The notes below the pieces were generated by a model, which worked only from the letters and a program-made list of their open reading frames with translations, was not told the DNA's origin and searched no databases. This document shows, piece by piece, positions 13,101-24,504 of a stretch of DNA of 64,000 nucleotides (position 1 is its first letter; the number at the start of each line of letters is the position of its first letter). Position numbers and translations under genes: made by a program. The stretch spans positions 296,960 to 360,959 of the forward strand of contig KQ965757.1 in the NCBI GenBank assembly GCA_001574975.1. Reading direction: 5' to 3'. The DNA is from Gonapodya prolifera JEL478. Taxonomy: Eukaryota > Monoblepharomycota > Monoblepharidomycetes > Monoblepharidales > Gonapodyaceae.

Positions 13101-14125
13101 GTGGTTCCGCGCACCGGCGAGGTACGCAAACTTGCTAGGATCCCCACCCAACCTCCACGCCGCGCGCTCCTCTGCCGACGCCCCCGCCATGACATAGTAC
13201 AGCACGTGGAAGTTACGTTCTCCCTGTGGCGCCCCGGCGATCCGCGCGGCCTCATGGGCGGTGACGACGACTTTGGCGCCGATGAGGGTGTTGTCGGTGT
13301 CATACTGGACCTCGATGTAGCGGTTGTACCGGGACGAGTCCTCGTTGAACAGTGTCCGGGCGTTGCCGAACGCGTCGATGCAGAAGAGCGAGTTGTACGC
13401 TTCGGTGGGGAGGTGTTCCAGGTCGTCGAGGGGTTCGGTGACCACCGAGGCGGTCCGGGAGGAGAGGTAGGCGAGTTGCTCGAGGATGAGTTTGGAGGAG
13501 TAGGTTTTGCCGGAGCCGGATTCACCGCTATAAGGGGGATTTGGGGCAAGGAGGAGGACGGTGAGTAGGGTGTCGGGGTGCAAGTGCAGCTTGGGGAACA
13601 TGGGAGCCCAGTGGATGTGTGGCTCCATTCCGGTTTGTCAGTGAACGCTCCTCGAGCTCGCGCAATTACACCAACACTTTGCATATCCTCTACGCCATCG
13701 TCGGAATATGGAAGCTCTGCTGAGGAGCATGCGTCGAGGAAGCAATCCGCGATCCGCCTTCCTCGGTCTCCGTATCGTCACAGCACCCTGGGTACTCACG
13801 TCAGAATAATGACTTGGTCTTCCTCGACAGCACAAAGGTGCATGTATGCTCCGGCAGCGATCTCCCAGAGGTGGGGATCCTTCCTGGTGCTCCCACACAC
13901 TTGCTCGACATCGTACTCCTGGGGGTTCGGAGGGGGAACCGGCGAGCGGCACCACGGGTTCACAGCGACGAGTGCTCGAGGGGATATGGAGGTATAAGCG
14001 AGGCCCCGGGAGAGACGAGTGGCGAGAACCGAGTAGAGCGATTCTTGCGAAATCTTTGACGAGCTGATGGTTGTCAGATCGGATGGCAGGTCCTGCGCAC
14101 CACCTGCTTGGGGATGCGAAGCCAT
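7150..14125 (-). CDS. Myosin-motor chitin synthase (class V/VII type)
   Basis: Twelve exons close in frame: 14125-13800, 13527-12357, 12294-11678, 11607-10932, 10870-10610, 10569-10238, 10171-9868, 9808-9734, 9669-9007, 8949-8406, 8343-7570 and 7499-7150; about 2030 residues. The N-terminal myosin motor is intact in its nucleotide motifs: P-loop GESGSGKT (about 110), switch [11 protein letters not shown] (about 170), switch II DLAGFED (about 398). Next comes a cytochrome-b5-like segment ([17 protein letters not shown], about 970). The chitin synthase core has [23 protein letters not shown] (about 1429), GEDRYLT and QRRRW (about 1581), then membrane helices, a Gly/Met/Pro-rich stretch and a DEK_C domain at the end. 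It polymerises UDP-GlcNAc into cell-wall chitin at the plasma membrane; the motor tethers vesicles to actin in known fungal homologues. One ambiguous base (9250) lies in the core. Class V versus VII was not resolved. Confidence 0.93.
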
Positions 14126-15179
14126 TGCTGGATGCAGGTGAGTGTGAGATGGACGGTCCCTTCATCAAGAGGAAGCATGAATGCCAGGAGGCGATGCGAA
14201 GCCCAGGCGAGACCATTCGCAAAGGTACGCCAATGGGCGAAGACGGAGCAGCGGAAACGTCAGTAAAGGAACGATAGAGTATTTGTATGGGCAGGTGCTC
14301 ACCGTGCTCGTGCGAGAGCGTCGTGGAGCCGCCGATGAGGTGACCGATAAGGCTCACGCCCGAGACCACCGATTGACGTCTTTAGTAAAGAGGGAAGACT
14401 TTCTGTAGTGTTACGGTGATCCAAATGCGTGGTGGATACGCAGCCACCGAGAAGCCGATTGCGAGGCGGTCAGACAACGTTGTCCCAGCGAAGAGGAAAC
14501 AAGAGAAACGCACCGCCGTCCGCTTCTCCGTCACACCCAAGTCCACTGTCACAACACCGCTCTCCTTCGTCGTCTGCGCTTCCTTCGCGGGTCGACGCGG
14601 GTTTCTTTTGGGCGTGTGTCTCAACGCGGCAAAGTCCCTGACACAGGAGCTGCGCCACCAAAGCCGGCGTGCAACATTCTCGCCTCGGTTCGGAAATTTG
14701 ATGGCAAAAATTTATTCATTGCATTTTTACATGCACAAATTGCTACATGAATTGCGCGCAAGGTTCGTCGTATTTGACCTGTTTCTGCTTGCCCGGCGTG
14801 TCCCCTTCCCTGCAAGCACTCGGTGCGGCAAGAGATCTCGTGCCCAATACGGACACACCCACAACCATTTGACGGGAAGACACCTCTGCAGAGCGCTCCT
14901 GCCACGACGGAAGATCTGCTATCTCCGCGATCACCCATCGCACCGCCATGCTCGTCCGCCCTTCCGAGAGGCCAAGACCCTCTCAAGACCATTCGGAGTG
15001 AAATCCTCTTACGTCACTGGAAGCCACACAAACGAAAATACAGAATTGTCGATGTAGTATGGCATACCAACGAAAAATAACGACTGTCGTAGACCCGCAC
15101 GAAAGTAGAGGCCCACGATGTGTCGTTCAGAGGAATCTGTGAAACAGCAACACCTCGTCAGCTTTGCGAAAAAGAAGAG
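14126..15179. other. Divergent intergenic region
   Basis: Separates the chitin synthase start (leftward) from the F-box gene (rightward), so it should hold both promoters. ORFs here have no recognisable family and overlap in several frames. Nothing else seen. Confidence 0.4.
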
Positions 15180-16208
15180 ATGCAAGCGGGAGCGCCGACG
15201 AATATGATACGGGAAGATGCGGGATCACCACAGCCTTGGTTCAACCTCCACAGCTGCACCTGCTGCCAGGATAACTTGTACACCGTTGACACAAAATTCC
15301 AGCCGGGTATCCGAATGCAGCATCAGAAGGCGTCGCTTTCCGATCTCCCCCTCGAAACACTCAAGGCGATCGCCTGTCTCCTCCCGGCACGCGCCATCGT
15401 GCGTCTCTCCACCACGTGCCGTACCCTTCGCCCCATTGTCGCCATTCCGGCCATTTGGGAGCGAATCAACTTTACGGACATCTCAACCGGTCTCACGGAT
15501 GTGGGGTGCACTCGTTTTCTGGCTCAAATCACGCGGTGGATGGCCCCGTCCTCGTCGAAGGTGCAGAATAACATTGAGATGGCGACGAGCCACGTCTTGC
15601 CGACCGCGAAGGTGAAAATGAAGTTTGATAGGATAGTGGTTTCGTATTACACTGTTATTGCGGCAATGCAGCTGCCACAAGTGCAGAGGGTATCGTTTCG
15701 AGGTGGCCGAATTGACGTTATTTCTGACGATCTTGAAAGTATGGAATTGGAGGAGTATAAAGGCGAAGCTCTTGTCACAGCGCAGGCGAAGACGGATTCT
15801 CTGATAAGGAGTATGGACTTATCAGAATGAGGGACTCGCAAAGTTCGGTATGGTTTTTCGGACGAGTTGATCACAGTGGCTTTACCCAAACGTTGCGTTA
15901 AAACCCGCAGTCTGTAAAGGTTGCGCGAGAGATGTCGTAGCAGGAGATGATCCTGAAGAATTTGGGCCATGGGAGAACTCTCGTCGTCTGCCGTCGGTTG
16001 TGCAGCAAGACTCAGGCAGTTTGTGCTGGACCTGCCTTGACCACTCCCTGTGTCGCGTATGTAGCGTCTCTCCGGTTATCTCTGATGGTCATCCCGCCCC
16101 AATCCCCAAACAGTGTTGTGATTGCCGGCGCGAAGTCATATTTTGCGCACGGCACGGTCACGTATTACCTCGAAATCATACTTGCTCGGAAACAGGCTGC
16201 ACCAATTT
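15180..16208 (+). CDS. F-box / Cys-rich protein, 3' end lost at a junction
   Basis: From the ATG at 15180 the frame gives an F-box at about 15328-15475 (LSDLPLETLKAIACLLPARA, then IWERINF), then a conserved block QITRWMAP, and reaches a TGA at 15828. A second frame from about 15905 carries a Cys-rich region: CKGCARD, CWTCLDHSLCRVC, CCDCRREVIFCARHGH, CSETGCTNFICD. An intron must join them, but I could not fix its donor. The Cys-rich domain then stops being homologous and the DNA becomes an amino-acid permease in another frame. The expected role is an SCF ubiquitin-ligase adaptor with a zinc-binding tail. The paralogue on the other strand at 1125-2530 has the same order. Probably truncated. Confidence 0.55.
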
Positions 16209-18180
16209 TATATGCGATGCCAACGTCCGGTGGTCTGTACTACTGGGCAGCAAAACTTGGAGGGGATAGCTGGGGACCGTTCTTCTCCTGGAACACCGCT
16301 TGGCTCAACATTATTGGTGAGTTCTCTGACATGAATTTGATTCCAGAGGTGTGGTATTGATATTTTTGAAGGTGGAGTTTGTGCTTTCGTCTCCGTCTCT
16401 TACTCCATCTCTTAGTTCGTTTGGAGTTTGGTCCTGAGTGAGTTCTGATGCACAACTTACTTGAGTCACCTCACTGACGATCATTTCCCGCGCGCCCGCA
16501 CCAGTCTGGCGACCTGACGTCGAAATCACCCTCTACAAGTTGCCGCTGTCTCCGAAGCGGCGCTCCTTCTCGCTGGCATCCTCAACTCCATTCACGACGA
16601 AGTCCTCGCAAAAGTCATGGAGCTTTCTGTATAGACTCGCTTATTTGGAGCGGTGAGCTTCAATACTCTCATCCCCGTTCCAAAGACGAATCAACTGACG
16701 GCCACCCGACCTTTAAAGTTCTTCATCGGCATCACTGTCCTTGCACGAGCACCCACACGCCACTCTGCGCAATTCGTGTTCCAAACCTTTGAGAATTTGA
16801 CGGGACAAGACTACCAAGGATTCGCGGTGCTGCTGGGATTGCTGTTCCCTGCATGGACCTTCCTAGGCTTTGACGCATGCGCTCACATTGCAGAAGAGTG
16901 AGTCCGGTCAACTTATTCTTTCTCGAGGAGCATCTTGAAACCGAAATTTGTTCCGCTGTCCGCAGAACAATCGACTCCCACGTTCACGCAGCTCGTGGAA
17001 TCTAAATGACCGTCACCATCGGCGTCCTCGCCGGAATCTTTCTCATGATGGCAGCCCTGTTCTCCATCCAAGACGTCAACGCCATCCTCGGATCCCCTTC
17101 CCTCAAACCGTGACACAGCTTTACATGGACGCTTGTGGTCCCTGTAGACGACCGTCATCATGGTCATCACATTCATTTGCGCGCTTGCAAATATTATTGG
17201 ATCGATGATGGGGAATAGTCGCGTTGTTTATTATGAGTTGAGCAATGAACGTATGAGAGAAATCACCGCAAGGTCTGTAATGTTGATGCTTCTTTGACAT
17301 GCGCAGCGTGGTCTCGTGATGGTGGATACGGACAAGCTCTTTCTAAATTCCTGTACTATGCTCACCCCACGAGCAGACTTCCTCTGCGACGAGTTTGGCT
17401 CACATGCGGTCGTAAGTTTACGTCAGTGGTAGCTCGCCTTGATTTCAAGTTTCTAACGGGCTACTTTCTATGATCAGTTGGTATGATCCTGGCATTTATT
17501 GGTTTCGGAAGCACCGCTGCACTCTCTGCATTCTCTTCTGTCTCTACTAGTGAGTGATGCAATGACTTTCGTCGCATTTACAGTTTATATTGACGGTTTC
17601 CTTTTTCCCAAATAGTTGGTATGTTCGTCTCATATATGATCCCAATTCTGTCGAAGGCGACGGTTTCCAGGAACACCTTCAAGCGTGGACGTGAGTTGCT
17701 GTTATGGAGCCGGTGCGACTGCCCCCCCNNNNNNNNNNNNNNNNNNNTCGCTGACACCGCACGAATTGCATTTAAAGTCGTCAGTCTCGGGAAACTCTCT
17801 CCAGTCGTCAACTGGGTTGCCATCACCTGGATCACGTTCCTGTCCATTCTTTTCTGCCTCCCTTCGTCGTACCCCGTGACCGGCCAAAACTTGAACTGTG
17901 AGTAAATGCACACCGAGTGACAAGTGTTCGAATGGGATATCTAAGCAACACGGCATTTCAGACGCCCCTATTCTTATCGTGTTCTGGACCTAAATGATCA
18001 CCATCGGGTGTCTGATCTGACAGTTCAATCTTCTCGCACTAGTTTGCTGATCCTGCCACCTTAGTTTTCCCCCGACAGACCGCCCGACACTGGTTCAAGG
18101 GACCAGTGATGCACCTATCTGACGAAGATATCGCGGCCCTCGAGAGCACGGCGCCAAAATCTCTCAATCAGAAGGCCTAA
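16209..18180 (+). pseudogene. Amino-acid/GABA permease (APC family), 5'-truncated
   Basis: Pieces in order match fungal APC-family permeases: AMPTSGGLYYWAAKLGG and SWNTAWLNIIG (16209-16320), AGILNSIHDEVLAKVMELSV (to about 16630), FIGITVLARAP and LLFPAWTFLGFDACAHIAEE (16720-16900), AGIFLMMAALFSIQDVNAIL, GMILAFIGFGSTAALSAFSS, GMFVSYMIPIL, NWVAITWITFLSILFCLP, and the tail RHWFKGPVMH to about 18180. The first helices are missing. A TAG replaces an expected Trp codon just after ELSV (about 16633), and a frameshift follows SLKP at about 17112. An N run at 17729-17747 hides part of it. The stops and lost N-terminus make it a pseudogene as sequenced. Confidence 0.75.
17729..17747. other. Sequence gap (19 N)
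   Basis: Run of undetermined bases after a short C run, inside the permease pseudogene. It marks an assembly join or low-quality GC-rich tract, so the local structure is uncertain. Confidence 0.99.
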
Positions 18181-18743
18181 ACCTCAAATAATACTCTTGC
18201 GTACCCTACATGCGTAAATGTACTATACCCTTGCATTACTAGACTCGCATAAATTATAGCAACTTTCAGCACTGAGTAAGCTTTTTTTCTGTACCACATT
18301 AGTGTGTTCAGTCCTGGAGCATTCAACTCGCAACAGTGACGCTTGCTTCCCTTTGATGGCGATCTAACGCTTTACGCTTCAGCAGCCGTGTTCCCACGTG
18401 ACACTCGCGGGGCTGATACCTGTTGTTGACCGCTACCTAAGCCCTGACCACTGCGGACTTACCTCAGCACTGCCTCCCCCCGAGATCAAGGAGGTGTTTT
18501 TTCCACGCCTCGAGAAAAACTACACGTGTCGATTACCTGCCACCAAGCGTGTTACCTACTCCGGAATTCTCGCCGATGCGAATTGTCGGTCTCGCCCTCG
18601 TGCTTTGTGACGACCGGCCCGCACCCGAGTACCACCCCGTATAGTAATATACGACCCACCCCAATGACTATTTAAGCCAGCCCATCCTAGCAGCCTACCC
18701 GAGCCTACCCGAGTCCAATTAAACCGAGAAACCAAGCATACAC
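18181..18743. other. Upstream region of the following relict gene
   Basis: No gene recognised. The last 85 bases hold CCAAT and TATA-like elements listed separately. Confidence 0.35.
18660..18677 (+). promoter_or_regulatory. CCAAT plus TATTTAAG core-promoter-like pair
   Basis: CCAAT at about 18660 is followed a few bases later by CTATTTAAG, about 70 bases before an ATG at 18744 that opens a short exon. The spacing suits a TATA-driven start, but this is a motif match only. Confidence 0.3.
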
Positions 18744-20526
18744 AATGGACAAGGTCAGACTGCGTACACTTGCTCATCGCTGCCACCACGCCACCCACGC
18801 TACCTGCTCACTATGAAACATTGTTGACAGATAACTGTCGCGACGCTTTCGCCTGATGACCTAGCCCCGGCATTCGCGACGATTACAGGCGCCACACACG
18901 AAGAAACCACGACATTCAAGAAACTGGGCCTTAGCGGCGCCCAACTCGTGTCACTCAATCCCGCGAGACTGCAAACCGACGCAGCATGGAAAGAGTTCCG
19001 ATAGTTTACGATCTTCGAGCTCGAGAAATTTCTTGGGGCCACGAAAGAAGTGAGTGACATGTTGCATTGAGAAGCAATACCACGCATCTATAGGTCCCCA
19101 AGCGATGCAAGCTCGACGATACACTTGCCAGCGTCATGGACGATGGAAGCAACGATAAGGAAAATGTATGTGTGATGAGCCGGCCGGCACCTAAACAAAA
19201 CTAACGCCAAACCACTTGTCCCCATGCGAGAGCATCCTCCCATCACTTGGAAACTCAATCAATACCGCCAACACCATCCAAGTATTATCTTAGTCATCTG
19301 ATGACACCAAAGTGGACCTCATGAGCAAGATGATAGAAGATAAGGCGCGGCGCAGCCTTGAGAACTTCAGGTAACGAATGCGACGTTGCAAGGATCGCCT
19401 CAAGCCCACACTGAACCCGCCATGCCTCAATACCACGTCAAGCCGCTCAGCCTTTCGCCAAGATATCTGAGACATATGGGCAAGAAAAGGCAACCAATGC
19501 ACCCGAACCTCCTAACCGAGGACCAAAGAAAAGACACCAGGCTCATCTGTGAACAATGGGCACAAAAACATGCATTGCCCGAGATAGATTGGACAGCCGG
19601 TAGGACGAAAAATGCATTCGGCGACGCCATTTCACCGACTAGTGACTGAATGTCCCCGTAAAATTGTGATCTTTCCGCCCAAGGCACCATGTACGCAATA
19701 TACAGGGACGTTGCCAGAGAGTACCGCCACTGCCCTAATATAACACCAACGTCAGGGTGAGCACAATTCTCGCGGTGTTGAATTCAACGGTCCAAAGTGA
19801 TGTTGAGATCCGAGCATCTTTCCCGGTCACAGCGTTTAACCAGCACAAACGCAAATCTTGCCAACAATGCCAAGGAATACGTCAATTCGGACGCCGCGTC
19901 CGATGACGCTAATACCAACAAGTTCCGCCCTGTGAGCACACATATTCCCAATATATTTAACGAGTCCACGTTAAAAGGGACGCATTACAGGCCCACAACG
20001 TCGACATATGCAATATGAATCCCGCCAAAATCAGTGGAAGCAACGTAATGCAGCTGAACCTCAGCGACGCCTTGCCAGTACTGCCAAGGGCCTTCAAGTC
20101 AAAGTTCGTAACCCAGGATCAGATCTCCATCGTCTGGCTCAAGGCCTGCTGCAAGGCTCTCGATCTCCAAGTCCGCAACCAGAGCAAACTGGAGCTCGTC
20201 GTGATTGTGGCAAAGCATCTTGTACGAGCGAAACATGGTATCGCTCCCTGCAGACTGGCAAGACGACCCCGACAGCATTACATTCGAGAAGGTCCAGGTG
20301 AGGCCAATAGCGCCAAAGCGGAAGTTATCCCCACCTAATCGCAAATGCAACCTAGGTCTCTGTAAACCAAGAAAACGACCTCAGTACGCTGACGAAGCGC
20401 ATCGGCGAACTGTTCCTGGAGAACTAGGAGAAGCGCAAGGAGTGAGATAAGGAGAAGTTCGAGTGGCAATTGAAAGGCAAGAGCGGACGTAAGCGCAAAC
20501 GTACGGGAGCCGGGAAATTCTAGCAA
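18744..20526 (+). pseudogene. Unrecognised decayed protein-coding gene
   Basis: The ATG at 18744 (MDK) appears to splice to a block reading TVATLSPDDLAPAFATITG, followed by FKKLGLSGAQLVSLNPARLQ and then a TAG. Further coding-like pieces are KKRQPMHPNLLTEDQRK (about 19480), LNLSDALPVLPRAFKSKF and QISIVWLKACCKAL (20050-20150), and SPPNRKCNLGLCKPRKRP (about 20330-20370). They need several frame changes and cross stops, so the gene looks decayed. I do not recognise the family. The composition (charged, Lys-rich end) would suit a nuclear or DNA-associated protein, or a mobile-element relict, but nothing catalytic is visible. Confidence 0.3.
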
Positions 20527-21141
20527 CCAGTTGTAGCCTCAAATGTTTTCACGGGAGCGGTAAATCGATTTCGCTTTTCACCGCCTGGTGTCCCGTTCCC
20601 ACCCGATGGGAATTCCTCCACATTAACGGAGACGTGGGATTCACTACCGACAGTGTAAATGCAAAAGGGTTGTACAGGTACTTTAGACTTAATGTGAGCA
20701 GAATGATGAACGTACACAACGGGAACGAGGCTGACTGGAGTGCTGGACTGCATGAAGTCACAGTTTATGCCTTTTAGTAGTGCTATCGCAAGATAATGTT
20801 TATATGTGCATTCAGAAAAAGAAAAAGCACTTCGCCTTGAAATATATATACCGTCCTCCCACGTTGGCCTCGCAACATTCTCCAAGACCCAAATGCAGGC
20901 CTTCTTGTGCCATTAGAGCCCTCTTTTCATCGTTCAAGCCAAAAAGCCGAGTGTGCTCCACGAAGCCGAATTCGAAAAATACAGCATAATAGTACGACAT
21001 GAAAGAACCAGTACAAGATGCCAAATATTACTCCAGCAATCCTACCCTCTAATCGCCCAACCAAGTATGCACCCAACATCGTTTCTAGATCGAACGTGAA
21101 GCTCTTTTCCCATCGAACCAAAATCCCAGCCTCAGTAGTTA
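20527..21141. other. Intergenic
   Basis: No supported gene. Contains a short A-rich run near 20816. It lies 3' of the first GH18-like receptor gene. Confidence 0.4.
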
Positions 21142-24100
21142 TCATCTCCAGCTGCCCTTACCCATCCCGGCAGCACTCCCCGTACTCCCTCCCCTCGCAT
21201 GCCCCACAACTTTATTCCGCTCCTCCATCGCGCGGGCAAGTTGGGCCTGTATCCCGCCGCCGGCACCTGTCGAAGCCGTCGATCGAGTCGACGCGCTGTC
21301 CCCAGTCGCATTCCGACCTGGTGTCGGAACGCCGGCGCCAGGGTAAACTTGGTACACTGGCTCAGTCACCGGCGCTGCCTGGTTGTAATAAGCGTACCCT
21401 GCGTCGACTCCTGTCGTCGTGGACACCATTCCCAACGACCGGCCCGACTTCCCAGACCGAGCGCTGGACCTCGGCGGGTCAGCTCTCGCGGCGGCGGCGG
21501 CGGCGGAGGCCTGCTGCTGTTGCACGAGGTATGCCGCGCCGGGGTTCATCGGTTGCACGTACTGCACTGGAGGGTACCCTGGTGCAGTCGCCACGACGGC
21601 GGGGGCCGCACCGTACAAGTGCGCCAGAGCAGGGTGGGCGTTGACAGCGGCCGCTTGGGGGTACACCATATGCGCTGGAACAACCGGAGTGCCCCCGCCG
21701 CTTCCTTCGATGTCCGAGCCCGCCAGAGATCCTCGAGAACGATGCGAGGGGGTCTTTCCGGCGCCCATCTGCACAAGCGGCACGCCACTGGGGCTGCCGA
21801 CAAGCGACGCTGTGGAAGTGTCGTCTTCGGACATTCCGCCCCGCATAGGTGTCGCGTGGGGCGAGCCGTCCCGTCCAGGGCTCGTCGGAGCGGCGCCATA
21901 CCCGCCAGCCCCGCGTGGTGGCGACCCAGGAATAGGCGCTGGTGCGTAGTAGTTGTACAGCGCAGGGTCGGGCTTCGTGATTGTTGGGGAGGGCATTTTG
22001 GCCATCTGCGGCGGGAAGTTAGCGCCCGGTGAGGGGAGCGTTTTGCTGGCGGTGGAGCGGGGCGAGCGAGGGTTATTGTTGTCTTCGTCATCGGAATCCT
22101 CGTCGTCGTCTTCTGACTTGCGCTGGAGGCGAAAGGAAGGGGTGGTGAGAATAATTGGGGCCAGGGGAGAATGGGTAGAGAAGCAGTGTAGACACGTACC
22201 TTGCGCGCCCGTACAAACACCACAGCCGCTGCGACAATCCCCACCGCCACTCCCACACCCACGGCTATCCCGACCACTGCTGGAACCGAAACACCCTGGT
22301 ACACCCAGCCACCACGTTAGTACCATCTCCACACACATCCTCCACATCAACCATCAACTCACCCCACCCCCACCCCCCACATTCGTCTGCGCTGCCGCCG
22401 TAGCCGTGGGCTTCCCCGCGGTCTTCCCACCGCCATTCCCAAGCACGACATCGACCCTCTCAACGCACCGACTTCCCGCGGGCGTGTTCTTCCCCGACAC
22501 GGACGTGTTGACGGCCTGGAGTTCCTTGAAGATGAGGTCGGCGTACGAGGAGGTGGGCAGGTTGGAGCAGGGGATGTTGAGTGTATCCAGGGAGACGTCG
22601 CGCAGGAAGACGGCGCCGAAGGTTGGGGTGGTGCGGACTTTGGGTACGGAGGGAGGGGTGAGCGTGTGGAGAGTGAGGTTGGGGAGGAGGGTGAGTGTTT
22701 GGGGAAACGGGTACTCACGTGCTTGAATGAAGTTGTTGGTGTAGAAAGCAGTCACGTTGACGAAATCGCCCGCCTACACGCACATCATCGTAGCGTCAGT
22801 CCCATCACACCCTTTCCCTACTCGCCCCCCACCCGCAACTCACATTGCCCCCAACCACCCCTTCATACCCCCACCCCAAATTCGGGATCTGCACGCCAAA
22901 CTGCATCTTATCCACCCCTCCCGCCCAACTGCTCCAAGAATTCACGGCCGCGAAGAAATTGTCCGCGCCAGCACCCCCCGCCCAGGAACACGTGGTGTTG
23001 ATGAAGGAGAGGACCATGTAGTCGATGAGGGTCGCGTTGGTGCCGAGAAGGGTGAAGCTGGAGGGGCCGAAGAAGGGCGAGGGGAAGGTGCAGCCGACCG
23101 TTGCTGTGGAGCGTGGTTGGGTGGACTCCGTGGTGAGGCGGGTAAAGTGATGAACGGGCAAAGAAAACGGAACTCACCCGAAATTGACATATACGTCGGC
23201 AACCCGTAATAATCCGCCGGGCTGCTCACGTTCCGCCAGGGGCTCGTATAATTCGCCAGCCCCGTACCTGTGGGCACATCGGGCACGACCTCGCCCGTTG
23301 CGTTGGCGGTCCATACGGTGCCGTTGTAAACGATGGTAGTGCCGTTGAACACGGCCGTGGCGTTCACAGAGGGCGTGGTGGGAGCGAGGGGGTCGATGCC
23401 GTTGAGGAGCGTGCGGAGCGTGGTGATGAAAGTCGTGTATGCCGGAGCAGATTCGGCGGGGCTGGGGCGGTGCGGTGGTGTGATGGTAAGCGTCGCATTC
23501 ACAACGGGAAATCTTGTCTTGACTCGGCCCGAACTCACTTCACGACCTGAATATCCAACCCATTCAGCACCGCATCGTCAAACGGCCGCGGCGCGCCCTG
23601 GATCGTGCGGTCAAAGAACATGGAGTAGATTTGGTACGCTGACCGGTTGCCGTCGCTGGGGGTAAGGAGGTCCGAGGGTTTGGAGGCTGCGGTGTGGAGT
23701 GGTAGGAAGAGATAAGACATGGCAAAAACTAAAGTCTCTATATCGCTCCACGATGTATTCGCCTCCGGCGGACTCCTCGGTCAGACTATCGCGCTTAGGC
23801 CTCGATGTCGCTCCGCGACGTTCCTCGGTCAGCACTTTGTGCTTACGCCTCGGGTTTCGCTCCGCGGAAGAGTCCTCGGTCAGCGCTCTCGCGCTTAGGC
23901 CTCGGCGCAGTCCTCGCTCCGCTCGGCCTGCGACTACTCACCCAACTGCAACACCACCCTCACCCCGACCCTCTGACACGCCTTAATATCCTTTCCAATC
24001 TGCGGGCAATACAACAACGTATACCCATTCGTCTTGCTCTCGTACCCCGTGTAGGCTTGAGCGCCCGAGAAGGAGCAGTGGTTGGAGAAGTCGATCCCGG

Positions 24101-24504
24101 GGGCGTTCTTGGTGGAGAAGTGGGCGAATATGCCCTGGATATAGATTGTGGAGTATTTTTGGAGCTGGCAGACGGCGGCGAGTGTCGCTTCGGATTGGGC
24201 CGTGTCGAGTTGGGCAATGGTGTTTTGGCCCCAGTAGCCGACCATCTGCGTGGGGTAAGGGAGTGTGGGGGATGGGGGAGAGCGGCGTGAGGAAGTGAGA
24301 TGTGAGTGGCGGGTGCGAAAAGAGGGGAGAGAAGCGTGAGCTCACTTGGAAAGGAGTGCCCTTGTTGATCGTGTCTGGCGGTATCCGCGCATGGACAGGG
24401 GCAGCGAGGTAAAAGAGTGCGAGGAGAGAAACAAATAGAAGGGAGCGGGTGTTTTTCTGTGTCGATGTCGTGATGGGATGGGAGAGAGGGGAGAAGTGTC
24501 GCAT
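21142..24504 (-). CDS. GH18-like pseudo-chitinase receptor 1
   Basis: The signal peptide exon 24504-24346 (SLLFVSLLALFYLAAPVHA) is followed by exons 24245-23942 and 23686-23539, an exon ending about 23179, and further exons to a stop at 21142. The ectodomain is a class III-type GH18 barrel: GYWGQN, GIDFSNHCSF, IGKDIKACQRVG, then RPFDDAVLNGLDIQVV. The catalytic motif DGxDxDxE reads NGLDIQVV, so the acid/base Glu is Val and the middle Asp is Gln. Several N-glycosylation sequons follow. One membrane helix (VVGIAVGVGVAVGIVAAAVV) precedes an acidic stretch (EDDDEDSDDED) and a tail of about 330 Pro/Ser/Ala-rich residues ending near GGIQAQLARAMEERNK. Likely a surface chitin-binding protein with a signalling tail, not an enzyme. 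Middle exon borders are approximate. Confidence 0.75.
23740..23935. repeat. Tandem CTCGGTCAG...GCGCTTAGGC repeat in an intron
   Basis: Inside the second intron of receptor gene 1, three imperfect units of roughly 60-70 bases recur, each with CCTCGGTCAG, a GCGC-flanked short palindrome, GCTTAGGCCTCG and CGCTCCGCG. The same unit appears in an intron of the dienelactone hydrolase gene at 45998-46090. Confidence 0.65.

Noticed and set aside
12885-13568. 227-codon plus-strand ORF
   Set aside because: Exactly antisense to the myosin-motor exon of the chitin synthase; open only because of GC-rich codons, and Val/Gly-rich with no family.
18744-20526. Crinkler-type effector or retrotransposon
   Set aside because: No Crinkler N-terminal motifs, reverse transcriptase, integrase or terminal repeats visible; left as unknown.
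21199-22032. 277-codon plus-strand ORF
   Set aside because: Antisense shadow of the low-complexity cytoplasmic tail of pseudo-chitinase receptor 1.
23539-23545. Possibility that the lost Glu in the pseudo-chitinases is a splicing misread
   Set aside because: The site lies next to an intron, so I checked it. In receptor 3 all eight exons close in frame and in all three genes the alternatives that keep frame do not give Glu; the middle Asp is also lost upstream of the intron.
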